A stretch of DNA of 64,000 bases from Streptomyces sp. Je 1-332 (GCF_040730185.1 NZ_CP160402.1:4650001-4714000); one strand, 5' to 3'. Positions 8,055 through 16,924 are shown, counted from the stretch's first letter. The notes: generated by a model not told the origin, from the letters alone. Numbers and translations are program-made.

Positions 8055-8474
8055 TCAATTGTTCTCAGGTAGCGACCTGAGGAGTTGTTCGACCTCTTGT
8101 TTCACGTAGCGTGAAAGGCCGTGCAGTCCTGCAAGTACCTCTTTGAGCTCGCGTGCAAGGTCGGGATCAGCGGCCCAGACTTCTGGCTTTCTTGAGACGA
8201 CCGCGTACAACAGGTCGTCATCGAACCATCCTCCCGCTGCCTGTTGCGGCGCGGTTTCGCGCAGAATCTCGACGGCAAGTGGCAGAAGCCAGGAAAGCCC
8301 CTCGTCCTGAGTGATCAGGCGGGCCAACTCGTGCGGCTCCAATGCCCCGATGGGGCGGTGCCGCAGCTCGTGCACGTTCTGGACCATGGGGGTCGCGTCG
8401 GTGGGCGGTTCAGGCCAGCGCCGACCCTCCAGTTGCTCAAGCGAGCAATCGCGGTCAGGAGGCTTGGACATCAT
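8055..8474 (-). CDS. orphan contact-dependent growth inhibition immunity protein (CdiI_2-like)
   Basis: 139 aa from ATG 8474 (a second ATG follows directly), with GAGAGG about 5 nt upstream. The sequence follows the pattern of the CdiI-type immunity family: SLEQLEGRRWPEPPTDAT, then HELRHRPIGALEPHELARLI, GLSWLLPLAVEIL, and a central DDDLLYAVV followed by W...PDLARELKEVL. Such proteins bind and neutralise a cognate toxin in the cytoplasm. No intact toxin gene is next to it: immediately upstream on the same strand is a frameshifted RHS relic with a short toxin-tail-like reading frame ending at 8559. It therefore looks like an immunity gene kept after its toxin decayed. Confidence 0.7.
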   Translation of the reverse strand: MMSKPPDRDCSLEQLEGRRWPEPPTDATPMVQNVHELRHRPIGALEPHELARLITQDEGLSWLLPLAVEILRETAPQQAAGGWFDDDLLYAVVSRKPEVWAADPDLARELKEVLAGLHGLSRYVKQEVEQLLRSLPENN

Positions 8475-8558
8475 CGGGTCCTCTCATAGTGCTGGCCGAA
8501 ACGGCGTGAAAACAGTGACACTGTAGTGTGACCACGATCTTCGAAGTACGGATCAACG

Positions 8559-9405
8559 TCATCCGTGGCCAATGGAGTTAAGGAAGCGGTTCAGCCGCTC
8601 AAGTTCCACGATGGTGTCCTTGCGTTTCCTGCTCAGCACCTCCCTGCCGCGTGCAGTTATTGTCGCAGGTGGGGTTCTGTAGTTCCTTTGTCAGGAGCTT
8701 CCGGATTCCCTCCAAGCCGTTCCGAGCCTGCTTCAGGTCGCTTGATGTGGCCGAGTGCGTCTGTGATCGCGGCCGGATGGCCGGCCCTGCTGTAGCTGAA
8801 CTGACTCACGGCGCCAGCCGGATCCGTGACGCTGGTGAGATTGCCGCGCTCGTCATACTCCCGCTGCCACAGGCTCTGATCCTCCTCCGCGACCGATGTC
8901 GGTAGTCCGAGTTCGTTGTACGTGGCGGTCGTGCCCGGCCGGCCGGGCGGGTCCCCGACACCACCAGCCCATCCTCGTCATATCGAGATCGGGTGGTGTG
9001 CCCGAGCGGATCGACGAACGCGTGAGTTGGCCTTCGTCATCCCACTCCTGAGTGGTGACGTGGCCCAGCGGATCGGTCTCGCGGATCAGGCGGTGGGAGT
9101 CGTTGTGTTCGTAGACACGGATGTGACCGAGGGAATCCGTCACACGGGTGGTGTGCGTGGTCTCCTCGAACGTGAGGATGGAGGCCAGGGCGTTGCCGGT
9201 GCCGCCGGTGGCTGTGACTCGGCCCTGGTCGTCGTAGCGATACCAGTACGTGGAGCCGTTGCGGTCGGCCCAGGACGTGATGCGGCCCGCGTCGTCGTAT
9301 GTGTAACGCATGGGCAGCCCCGAGGAGTTGAACTCTTCGGTCAGGCGGCCTGTCTCGTCGTAGCCGAAGGTCAGCAGGGTGGTGCCGAGCTGGTCGGGGG
9401 CGGCG
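8559..9405 (-). pseudogene. RHS toxin relic with toxin C-terminal remnant
   Basis: From about 9405 leftwards the minus strand reads LLTFGYDETGRLTEEFNSSG and further YD repeats that closely match the intact RHS gene near 13.0-13.4 kb. After EWDDEGQLT the frame is lost; homology continues in another frame (FVDPLGHTTRSRYDEDGL) and then a third (TYNELGLPT, LWQREYDERGNLTSVTDPAG, HPAAITDALGH) to about 8750, so there are at least two frameshifts. After another frame change a final piece, REVLSRKRKDTIVELERLNR..., ends at a stop at 8559, 84 nt before the immunity ATG. That piece has strong third-position GC bias and looks like the end of a toxin domain. No start codon or N-terminal delivery region is present. 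Confidence 0.75.
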
Positions 9406-9822
9406 TGGCCCCGCCGCCTAGGTGCAGTCGTCGCACGTCGCGATGTGCACCTGGTGCCGCCGACCCAACGAGCTTTGTGGGGCCGGTGGTTGCGTCCCAA
9501 GAGCCGCAATCCCCGCCAGCTCCGGCAGCCCCGAGCCGAGTCGCGACCAACTCCCCGCGGCTGCGTACGCATCAAGGGCTCGCCCAAGCCCCGGAGCCGA
9601 GGAGCCCGCACCCCTTATATCCGCTGGGCCACGAAGAACTCGAATCGGTGCTCCCACTCGCTGACCGCGCGGCCACGGCGCGTAAATCGGGCCGGAGGAT
9701 CCGCTCAGAGCCGGGGCCGAATCGGCGGGCATGTCTAAAAGTTACGTGATTCCGGAGCTCCAGCGGAGAGGCGCCCACTCACCTCCTACCGCAGCAGACT
9801 GCCCTTCGTGGGGGTGCCCCAC
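9406..9822. other. intergenic remnant region
   Basis: 417 bp between the RHS relic and the candidate immunity gene. It contains the right copy of the 42-bp repeat. On the minus strand around 9600-9700 a short frame reads RGRAVSEWEHRFEFFVAQRI and stops, which looks like the end of a decayed protein, but nothing upstream of it in frame is coding. Otherwise I see nothing. Confidence 0.4.
9427..9468. repeat. 42-bp direct repeat, right copy
   Basis: Starts GTCGTCGCACGTCGCGAT and ends CGACCCAA; about 6 mismatches against 7789-7830. Same orientation as the left copy. Confidence 0.6.
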
Positions 9823-10407
9823 TCACTCGGAACGAGTGTGCTCCAGCCACCGCGCCACGGCGTCTCGTGTGGACAGTGGGAGGTCAGTCCAATGGGCCAT
9901 GTCGGCGCCGAGCTCCCGGATCTTCTGCACCCGGTGTGGATTCCTCAGGAGGACACAGTCCGTGTACTGCTCCCCCGTCGAGCCACGAGCGATGACGTTG
10001 CCGTCGCCGGACAACATCACAAACTCCGGCCGCCCCTGCCCGTTCCCCGTGACGCCGGCCGCGGCGCCGGCCCCGGCCAAGTCCCATTCCGTCTCCAGCG
10101 CGACCCGCGCCCACCACAAGGCATTGGAGGGGTCGGATTTTCCCTCGTTCACGGCGAGCAGAAACTCTGGCTTGCTCGAAGGGAACAATCCCTCGCTCAG
10201 GCAGAGCCTGTGCCATTCACCATTGAAGCTCTCTACCAGGTTCGGCGCGACGTTTTCCAGACCGACAGCAGCACAGTGACCGTCAGCGGCCGTGGAATTC
10301 ACAAAGGACGCAAGGTTGGGTGGGATTAGTGGCGCGAGCGAATCAATCATCCCCAGGTACGTCAGGCCGGCTTTGGCCAACGACCTTGCCAATTGTGTTT
10401 CCTGCAT
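9823..10407 (-). CDS. candidate immunity protein for the RHS toxin
   Basis: 194 aa from ATG 10407, chosen because AGAGG stands about 6 nt upstream; an earlier TTG five codons before lacks such a site. The gene starts 43 nt after the RHS toxin stop on the same strand, the normal place for the cognate immunity gene (established for polymorphic toxins). The protein is soluble: an N-terminal helical part (LARSLAKAGLTYLGMIDSLA), a central SNALWWARVALETEW helix, strands with FVMLSGDGNVIARGSTGEQY, and a C-terminal segment DMAHWTDLPLSTRDAVARWL. I do not recognise the family. Confidence 0.6.
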   Translation of the reverse strand: MQETQLARSLAKAGLTYLGMIDSLAPLIPPNLASFVNSTAADGHCAAVGLENVAPNLVESFNGEWHRLCLSEGLFPSSKPEFLLAVNEGKSDPSNALWWARVALETEWDLAGAGAAAGVTGNGQGRPEFVMLSGDGNVIARGSTGEQYTDCVLLRNPHRVQKIRELGADMAHWTDLPLSTRDAVARWLEHTRSE

Positions 10408-10450
10408 TAGATCCTCTGTCAAACGCGATCATTCCACGAGGCTGCCTGAG

Positions 10451-13400
10451 CTACGGCCTCTTTGCCCAGGGGTATGGAATGACCTGGTCATAGTTGTGTG
10501 AACCATCTTTGCGCCTGCCGAAGTAGGCAATGTTCCCATCGCCATCGACTACGACCCGTAGCTGGCTCGTGGGGTTTCCGTTGTCGTAGATGGGTGATCC
10601 TGCCCACCGTTGTCCAGCTCGGCTGTTACCTCCTTGGTAGAAGTCGGGCCGCTGGTTGTGCGCTGGGCCGGTCATTCGTTGTGGGTAGTTCGGGTTCCTC
10701 ACGATGCGCCCCACCAGATCATGCGCATCCTGCGGAGTGTTGAACCAAGCTGCACGATCCGCGTTCCCCTCGTTGCGCCTGTCGACCGCATCAATTGAAT
10801 AGTTCTCATCCGGTACCCATTCACTCGGGGGCGGATCTCCGCACTCTGGTGCGAGACCGAGGGGATCTGACCATGTGCATGGATTGTGTGGGTAGGTAAG
10901 CGGGTTGTCCGCGGGGCTGAGCCCGAGTGGATCTGGAGAGTGGTAACGGCCTGTGGCAGGGTCGTAGTACCGAAAGTAGTTGTAGTGCAGACCGGTTTCC
11001 GGGTCGAAGTACTGACCTGGAAACCGAAGTGGTGTATAGGCGACGCTTTCCGCAGCCCAGGCTGTCGTACCCCAAAGAGCGGAGCGAGTGTGCCAAGCAA
11101 CGCTCCCGTCTTCATCGATCAGTTCCGTCGGGGTGCCGATGAGGTCGGTGACAATGGCGTAGAAGCGTTCGTCAATCTGCTCCTGGTCGGCGTCGCCCGC
11201 GCATTTGCGTTCCGTCTGGACGAGCGGCCGTGTCCCGTCGTGATCCCATGTGAGAACGACAGGGCCACCGAGCGCTTCATCGTGGGTCGTCTGCTCACAA
11301 AGGGTAGTGCCATCCCAGGTGAAGTCGACACGCTCGGCGACCGTCTTCCCGTCGTCCGAGATCCGCTCCTTGGCGATACGCCGCCCGAGGGGGTCGTACG
11401 TATAGCGCCACTCCGCGCCGTCCGGGGTGATGACCGACGTGAGCCGGTCCTCGGCATCCCAGGTGTATCGCCAGGTGTCAGGCTTGCGAGAAAGGCGGGT
11501 CCTCTGACGGAGCACGATGCGCCCTGCGGCATCGTGCTCGTACCGGGTGCTGCCGGACCGCAGGATCCTCGTCCCCGTGTAGTCGCGCTGCCCTTGTTCT
11601 GTCTGATCGGAATGCGCCGCCGGCCAGGAAGCGTCCGTCTGGTTGCCTGCCGAGTCATATGCATAGCTCTCGCGCCATCCATCGGCTCGGACCCCTGTGA
11701 CACGGCCAACCTTGTTCAGCTGGAAACGTGTTGTGCCGCCGCGCAGGTCGTCCTCGATGCCCGTCACGTACCCGTCCGCTCGGTACCGATATGTACGACC
11801 CTGGATGAGACGCTGCTGCGGGCCCGTGACGGTCTGGGTTTCCGGCCGACCCCGCTCGTCGAAGGTCTGGGCGAAGGTAAGGTGCTCGCCTATGTGACGG
11901 GCGATCTCGCGCCCTGCCGCATCGTGCTCGAAACGGAGGCTCCGGCCTGCCGCTGTCAGCTCAGTACGGTTTCCGACAGCGTCATACGACCATGTGCTGA
12001 CGGCCCCTGACGGCGTGGTGCGCCGCACACGGCGGCCGAGACCGTCGTAGTCGTAGCTCAACTCCAGGCCGGCAACTGTCTCCGAGCGCAGTTGACCGGT
12101 CTCATCCCAGAGCAGCTCGAGTATGGAGCTCGGTGCGGCCGCTCGCAGCATGCGGCCCGACACATCGTACGAGAACTCGGTTATCCGCCCGGCTACGTCC
12201 TTCCTCGTCACTTGCCCGAACGCGTCACGCCTGTACCGAATGGTCTCACCGAGCGGAGTCGCCCGCTCGGCCAAACGGCCTGCCGCATCATGCGTGTAGC
12301 GCTGCACCCGGCCGTCGAAATCTGACTCCTCGACCAGCCGGCCAGCCGGGTCGTACTTGTAATCCCAAGTCAGACCTTGCGGATTGGTGACCTGGGTGAG
12401 CCGCAGTTCGGTGTCGTACGTGAATTCGTGACGCACCCCGTCAGCACTGGTTCGCGCCGACATGACATCGAAGTTCGAGAATTCGAAGTGTGAGACACCA
12501 CCATTTGCATCCGTACGATGTGTGCAGTTTCCTTCCCCGTCGTAGAGCCACACCTCCTCCGAGCCGTCGGCCTCGACGCGGCGCGAGAGTCTGCCCTCGA
12601 CCGTCCACTCCGTGCGGGACCGCGCACCGAGAGCGTCGGTCAGGACGATGTGGCGCCCGAACGCGTCACGCTCGTAGGCGCTCACCGCCCCCAGTGCGTC
12701 TGTCACCTCGACGACCAGGCCCGCCTTGTCATTCTGCAGCAGGGTGAGGTGTCCAAGAGCATCGGTGAAACGGGTGACACCACCGGCCTGGTCGTAGCTG
12801 TAGCGCGTGGTGCGGCCAACCGGGTCGGTGACTGCCTCAAGATTCCCGGCCTCGTCGTACTCCCGGACCCACCGAGAACCGTCGAGGTCAACTACCAAGG
12901 TCGGCAACCCCAGTTCGTTGTATTCCGCGGATGATTCCGTGCCATCTGGCAGCGTCACACATGTCACGCGGCCGTTCTCGCCGTAGGCGTATCGCGTGAC
13001 GTGGCCCAATGGGTCTGTTACCGACAACAGTTGCTGTTCATCGTCCCATTCCTGGTCGGTGACGTTGCCCAGCGGGTCGGTCTCGCGTATGAGTCGGAAG
13101 CCTTCGTTGTGTTCGTAGGTGCGGGTGTGGCCGTGAGAATCGGTGACACGGGTGGTGTGGGTGATGGAGTCGTAGATGAGAGTGGAGGCGAGGGCATTGC
13201 CAGTGCCTCCGGTTGCCGTGACCCGGCCCTGGTCGTCGTACGCGTACCAGTACGTGGTCTCGTTCCGGTCGGTCCAGGAGGTGATGCGGCCGACGTCGTC
13301 ATAGGTGTAACGCAGCGGCAGGCCAGACGAGTTGGTCTCCTCGGTGAGGTGGCCGTCCGTGTCGTAGCCGAACGTGATCAGCGTGGTGCCCGCCCCGGTC

Positions 13401-14866
13401 GGGTCTGCGGGGTCCAGCAGACGCAAGCCGACGATGCGGGAGAGGTCGTCGTCGCGGTCCAGGGCGATGTGGTACCCGCCCGAGTGGACCACCGCTGCAG
13501 GGATGTCGGCCTCGACGTACTCGATGGTGATGCGGTTGCCGTTGCGGTCCTGGATGTACTGGAGCGGGAGATCGACCGCTTCGTCGTCGGCCGCCGGGAC
13601 CGGGCTGTGGAACACCTGGAGCAGGCCGGTGTCCGGGTCCGTGATCCGGACCGCGCCGTCGATCTCGTCGTCCCAGGTCAGGGAGAGGCGTGAGCCGGGT
13701 GTCTCCGGCGTGACGGGGCCGCCCGTCTCCGGGTCGGGCATGGGGAAGCAGAGGCGGGCACCGTCTGCGGCCGCGTACACGAAGCCCTCGTCGTCGGCTT
13801 GGACGCGCTGGTCGAGCGTCGAGGCCCAGGACGGGCCGAACCAGCCGCCGAAGCGGTAGGAGGAGAGGTGTGTGCGTTCCAGGAGCAGCGGCAGTACGCC
13901 GGGCAGTTGGACGTCCGCCCGTGTGAGGGCCATGTCGCCGGTGGCCACGTCGATGGGGTCCCGGACGAACTTCTTCAGCGCGTTGCGCACCGATGCGGGC
14001 AGCTTGTCGAAGCCCGGCCGCATCGAAAGGCGCTGGAACGAGGCGCAGTTGAACTTCATCGCGCCGCGTAGCTTGGCCAGGTCCTTGGGCTTGAGTTTGC
14101 CAAGGCCCTTGCCGAGGAGTTTGCCGAGGCCTCCGAGTCCCACGCCCATCGCCGCGCCCAGGGCGAGAGTCTCCGCGAGCTTCTTGGGATCTTTGAAGGT
14201 GGACGGGTCCTGTAGCAAGGCGTCCAGGGCCGAATACTTCGCGCCCTGGCCCGCCATCCTGCCGACCTTGGCGATCGACTTGATGTCCTTGAGCGCCTTC
14301 AGTGCGCGGGAGAGGCCGCGGATGACTTCGAGTACCGCGCGGATCGTGCGGGCCATCGCCGTGCCGGCGTGCTCGATCCGGCCGATCACCGCCATCGCCT
14401 TGGCGAACCGGGCGCCCGCCGCCAGGCTGCCGACGACCGCGGAGGCGCCGCCGGTCAGGACCGAAAGGGCGAGGCCGGCCAGCTCGACCTCGATGATCTC
14501 CAGGATGATCACGTTGAGCTCGGTGAGGAGCTCGTGCGCTTCGTCGGCGAACTTGTCCAGCGCGTCCGCGCCGTCGCGCAGCGAGTCGGCCATGGTGGTG
14601 GCCTGCGTACGGGTCTTCTTGGCCCGCTTGGAGAACGCGGTGGCGGTCTTGCCTTCCCAGGTCACGTCCTTCAGCGCGTGTTCGGCCTCCTTGACGGAGG
14701 CGTCGACCGCCTTGGCCAGCGCGCGCCACTTCTTGGCGATCTCGCGGATGCCGTCGGGGTCGACCGCCGGGTCGGAGATCCCGAGGAACTCCATCATGCT
14801 GGCCATGTTGTCGCCGGCCATGTGGTTGAACTTGTTGATGTAGTGCAGGGGGTTGAGGTCGACCAC
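10451..14866 (-). CDS. RHS-repeat polymorphic toxin with type VII-like N-terminus
   Basis: 1471 aa from GTG 14866, 5 nt after the stop of the upstream helical partner, with GAGG about 9 nt before. Residues ~1-130 form a helical WXG-like delivery region, including TWEGKTATAFSKRAKKTR, then a hydrophobic stretch (~140-170). Around 300-340 is DPIDVATGDMALTRADVQLP, the DUF6531-type entry to the RHS shell. About 25 YD/RHS repeats follow, ending in the RHS core motif FPGQYFDPETGLHYNYFRYY and DPLGL. The last ~120 residues are the variable toxin tip: HDLVGRIVRNPNYPQRMTGP, then RVVVDGDGNIAYFGRRKDGS and NYDQVIPYPW. I cannot assign the tip to a family; a nuclease is common in this position. The RHS shell is expected to encapsulate the tip and autocleave after DPLGL. 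Confidence 0.9.
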   Translation of the reverse strand: MVDLNPLHYINKFNHMAGDNMASMMEFLGISDPAVDPDGIREIAKKWRALAKAVDASVKEAEHALKDVTWEGKTATAFSKRAKKTRTQATTMADSLRDGADALDKFADEAHELLTELNVIILEIIEVELAGLALSVLTGGASAVVGSLAAGARFAKAMAVIGRIEHAGTAMARTIRAVLEVIRGLSRALKALKDIKSIAKVGRMAGQGAKYSALDALLQDPSTFKDPKKLAETLALGAAMGVGLGGLGKLLGKGLGKLKPKDLAKLRGAMKFNCASFQRLSMRPGFDKLPASVRNALKKFVRDPIDVATGDMALTRADVQLPGVLPLLLERTHLSSYRFGGWFGPSWASTLDQRVQADDEGFVYAAADGARLCFPMPDPETGGPVTPETPGSRLSLTWDDEIDGAVRITDPDTGLLQVFHSPVPAADDEAVDLPLQYIQDRNGNRITIEYVEADIPAAVVHSGGYHIALDRDDDLSRIVGLRLLDPADPTGAGTTLITFGYDTDGHLTEETNSSGLPLRYTYDDVGRITSWTDRNETTYWYAYDDQGRVTATGGTGNALASTLIYDSITHTTRVTDSHGHTRTYEHNEGFRLIRETDPLGNVTDQEWDDEQQLLSVTDPLGHVTRYAYGENGRVTCVTLPDGTESSAEYNELGLPTLVVDLDGSRWVREYDEAGNLEAVTDPVGRTTRYSYDQAGGVTRFTDALGHLTLLQNDKAGLVVEVTDALGAVSAYERDAFGRHIVLTDALGARSRTEWTVEGRLSRRVEADGSEEVWLYDGEGNCTHRTDANGGVSHFEFSNFDVMSARTSADGVRHEFTYDTELRLTQVTNPQGLTWDYKYDPAGRLVEESDFDGRVQRYTHDAAGRLAERATPLGETIRYRRDAFGQVTRKDVAGRITEFSYDVSGRMLRAAAPSSILELLWDETGQLRSETVAGLELSYDYDGLGRRVRRTTPSGAVSTWSYDAVGNRTELTAAGRSLRFEHDAAGREIARHIGEHLTFAQTFDERGRPETQTVTGPQQRLIQGRTYRYRADGYVTGIEDDLRGGTTRFQLNKVGRVTGVRADGWRESYAYDSAGNQTDASWPAAHSDQTEQGQRDYTGTRILRSGSTRYEHDAAGRIVLRQRTRLSRKPDTWRYTWDAEDRLTSVITPDGAEWRYTYDPLGRRIAKERISDDGKTVAERVDFTWDGTTLCEQTTHDEALGGPVVLTWDHDGTRPLVQTERKCAGDADQEQIDERFYAIVTDLIGTPTELIDEDGSVAWHTRSALWGTTAWAAESVAYTPLRFPGQYFDPETGLHYNYFRYYDPATGRYHSPDPLGLSPADNPLTYPHNPCTWSDPLGLAPECGDPPPSEWVPDENYSIDAVDRRNEGNADRAAWFNTPQDAHDLVGRIVRNPNYPQRMTGPAHNQRPDFYQGGNSRAGQRWAGSPIYDNGNPTSQLRVVVDGDGNIAYFGRRKDGSHNYDQVIPYPWAKRP

Positions 14867-14871
14867 CGGGC

Positions 14872-15186
14872 TCAGCCTCGCTTGTCGGCGCGCAGAGCAG
14901 CTTCGATCAGCACGTCCAGCGCGTCGAAGGCCTCGGACAGGTCGGTCATCAGTTTCGCCTCTGCCTCCCACTCATCGGCGAGGTCCTTCGCGAGATCGGA
15001 GAGCGTCTCCATGCCCTCGCGCACATCATCGGTCGCGCTCATCAACGCGCCCAGCGCGCCCAGGGCCGACAAATCGTGCGACTCCGCCTTGAAATCGTGC
15101 AAGGGCTTCGCGATGTGATGCGGAGCCTTGCGCAGCAGCGGTGCCGCCTTCGCTATCGACGCCGACTCCTTGCCCAGATCACCCAT
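14872..15186 (-). CDS. small helical partner of the RHS toxin (WXG100-like)
   Basis: 104 aa from ATG 15186 (MGDLGKESASIAKAAPLLRK). An ATG nine codons upstream is possible, but a GGGGGCGGG tract lies about 10 nt before the chosen one. The protein is entirely helical with heptad-like spacing and ends DVLIEAALRADKRG; no signal peptide. It precedes the RHS toxin by 5 nt. Small helical proteins in this place are the WXG100-type partners or chaperones of type VII-delivered toxins (known for LXG/RHS toxins), and I infer that role here. It lacks a clear W-x-G. Confidence 0.65.
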   Translation of the reverse strand: MGDLGKESASIAKAAPLLRKAPHHIAKPLHDFKAESHDLSALGALGALMSATDDVREGMETLSDLAKDLADEWEAEAKLMTDLSEAFDALDVLIEAALRADKRG

Positions 15187-15357
15187 AGCTGCCGCCCGCC
15201 CCCGTAGTTCCATCCGTGCGCATACCCACGCGACCGTATCCGGAGCGAGTCTAGGGCGCGTATGTGTTCTCTCATACAGACGTAAAAGCGCTGGTCAACG
15301 GGGTTGGCCTGGTCGAACTCGGCCCAGCGGCGAAGCCGGGCCGAGCTCGCGCACACG

Positions 15358-16257
15358 TCAGCCGCGGTTCATCGCCCGCGTGACCCTCTTCCCACCCGCC
15401 GACTCATCCAACGTCTTCCACACGTTCGACGAGCTCACCGACGTGTACACCCCCGGAGCCCCCTGCGCCCCGCATCCGTCCCCGTATGAGACGACGCCGA
15501 TCTGGATCGGGGCCCTGCGGCCGGGGACGTTGCGGAAGATGGGGCCGCCGCTGTCGCCCTGGCAGGAGTCCTTCGTTTCGACTCCCGCGCAGAAATTGAC
15601 CTTTGCGTCGTATTCGGCGTAGCTCGTCCTGCATTCCGCGTGCGAGAGGATCGGGACCTTTACCTCGCGTAGGCGGTCCGGGGTGTTGGGGAGGTCCGTG
15701 TCCGTGTTTCCCCAGCCCGCGACCGTGGCCTTCTGGCCGGGGCGGATCAGGGCGTCCGTGCCCTGGGTGGGGAGCGCGATCGGGCTTATCCCCTTTACCG
15801 GCTTGCTGAGTTGGATGAACGCGATGTCGTAGGCCTCCTGGCCCTTGAGGTAGCGGGGGTGTACCACCACCCCGCCCTTCGCGACGTTGCGTATCTGGCC
15901 CTGGCCCGCGGACGAGAGGACCGTGCGGCCTACCGCCACCTGGAGCTTCTTCGGGCTCAGTGGCTTGCCCGCGTCGTTCACCAGGCAGTGTGCCGCCGTC
16001 ATGATCGTGTCCGCCGTGACCAGGCTGCCGCCGCAGAACTGGCGGTCCAGCGGGCTGCCGGCGCCCTTGTCCAGCACGGCCGCCATGAACGGGTAGGCAT
16101 CGTTGGACACTTCGGTGCCGCCGATGATCGCGTGCGCCGCGGGGGTGCCGGTGGCCAGCATGGCAAGGGCGGCTGTAGCCACGCCTGTTGCCGTCATGGC
16201 CTTGCGGGAAGCCCTCCGTGAGGGACGTCGGGTGCGCGTGGGAGAGGAAAGTCTCAT
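15358..16257 (-). CDS. secreted trypsin-like serine protease (S1 family)
   Basis: 299 aa. A twin-basic N-terminus and hydrophobic segment end in PAAHA at residue 43, followed by the mature N-terminus IIGGTEV typical of an activated S1 protease with a very short or no propeptide. The catalytic triad is visible: H90 in TAAHC, D144 in YDIAFI, S236 in GDSGGP. D230, six residues before the serine, is the S1-pocket aspartate that gives trypsin-like Arg/Lys preference. Six cysteines are placed for three disulfides. It stands alone, transcribed away from the Tad locus; its stop is about 170 nt from the RHS partner gene. Confidence 0.92.
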   Translation of the reverse strand: MRLSSPTRTRRPSRRASRKAMTATGVATAALAMLATGTPAAHAIIGGTEVSNDAYPFMAAVLDKGAGSPLDRQFCGGSLVTADTIMTAAHCLVNDAGKPLSPKKLQVAVGRTVLSSAGQGQIRNVAKGGVVVHPRYLKGQEAYDIAFIQLSKPVKGISPIALPTQGTDALIRPGQKATVAGWGNTDTDLPNTPDRLREVKVPILSHAECRTSYAEYDAKVNFCAGVETKDSCQGDSGGPIFRNVPGRRAPIQIGVVSYGDGCGAQGAPGVYTSVSSSNVWKTLDESAGGKRVTRAMNRG

Positions 16258-16330
16258 GGGGGTTGAAATTCTCTTCCGTGTCTAGCAGAGCAGGAATTTC
16301 CGGTGCGGCACGCCGTATCGAGCTCCGTTG

Positions 16331-16360
16331 GTGCGGGCTGGTGCGGGCTGGTGCGGGCTG
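16331..16360. repeat. 10-bp tandem repeat, three exact units
   Basis: Unit GTGCGGGCTG at 16331, 16341 and 16351, followed by a decayed fourth unit (GCGCGTGCCG). Confidence 0.85.
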
Positions 16361-16400
16361 GCGCGTGCCGCCGGCCTGTCAGACGAAGCAGGCCGAGCCT

Positions 16401-16484
16401 CGGTTCATCGGCCGACGTATGCGGTTCATCGGCCGACGTATGCGGTTCATCGGTTGACCCATGCGACTCACCGAGTGACGTATG
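16401..16484. repeat. 21-bp tandem repeat, four units
   Basis: Units start at 16401, 16422, 16443 and 16464. Units 1 and 2 are identical, beginning CGGTTCATCGGCCGACGT; unit 3 has TTGACCC in its second half; unit 4 is diverged (CGACTCACCGAGTGACGT). There are no spacers, so this is a minisatellite-type array and not a CRISPR. Confidence 0.85.
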
Positions 16485-16924
16485 CGGCCGAAGCCCCCCA
16501 GCCCTCCACACATGGCCGAACCCCGCCCAACCCGAACCCCCGGGAACCACTCCCGTCCCTCCCCGCGTCATCCGTGCGGCTGACGGATCAACCGCTCATC
16601 GGCCGGGCGATCAGCCGGTGTTCCTCGTCACCACGCCCCACAAGCGCCCGTTGCGCAAAGGGGAATTATTCGCGTACGCACATCTCCCTCCCTGCCCGCG
16701 ATCCCGGAATGCGTGGGAACCATGGAGTACGGATTGCGCGTGGGTAACGATGGGGAGCGAGGGCTCCGGCAGCCAGAACGCGCCTTGAGGGGCTTATGTG
16801 CTGCTGATACGGTGCGATGACTTGACACTGTGCCTGGGGCTGAATAGCCCGCCCGAGGTTGGCGAAGAGAGTCGCGAGTGTCTGAAAATGACCGAATCTT
16901 CTTGGGCGTGCGGGGAGCAGTTGC

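Larger units (their letters stand above)
16258..16924. other. 667-bp divergent intergenic region with tandem repeats
   Basis: Lies between the protease gene (leftward) and the Tad locus (rightward). It holds a 10-bp array (16331-16360) and a 21-bp array (16401-16484), described separately. No gene is supported; overlapping open frames on both strands run through the repeats and are not codon-biased. The promoter of the Tad operon must lie in its right part, but I see no unambiguous -35/-10 pair. Confidence 0.5.

Noticed and set aside
14866..14971. Longer start for the RHS toxin
   Set aside because: Upstream codons overlap the helical partner gene out of frame and are not protein-like; GTG 14866 fits the usual VVDLNPLHY-type beginning.
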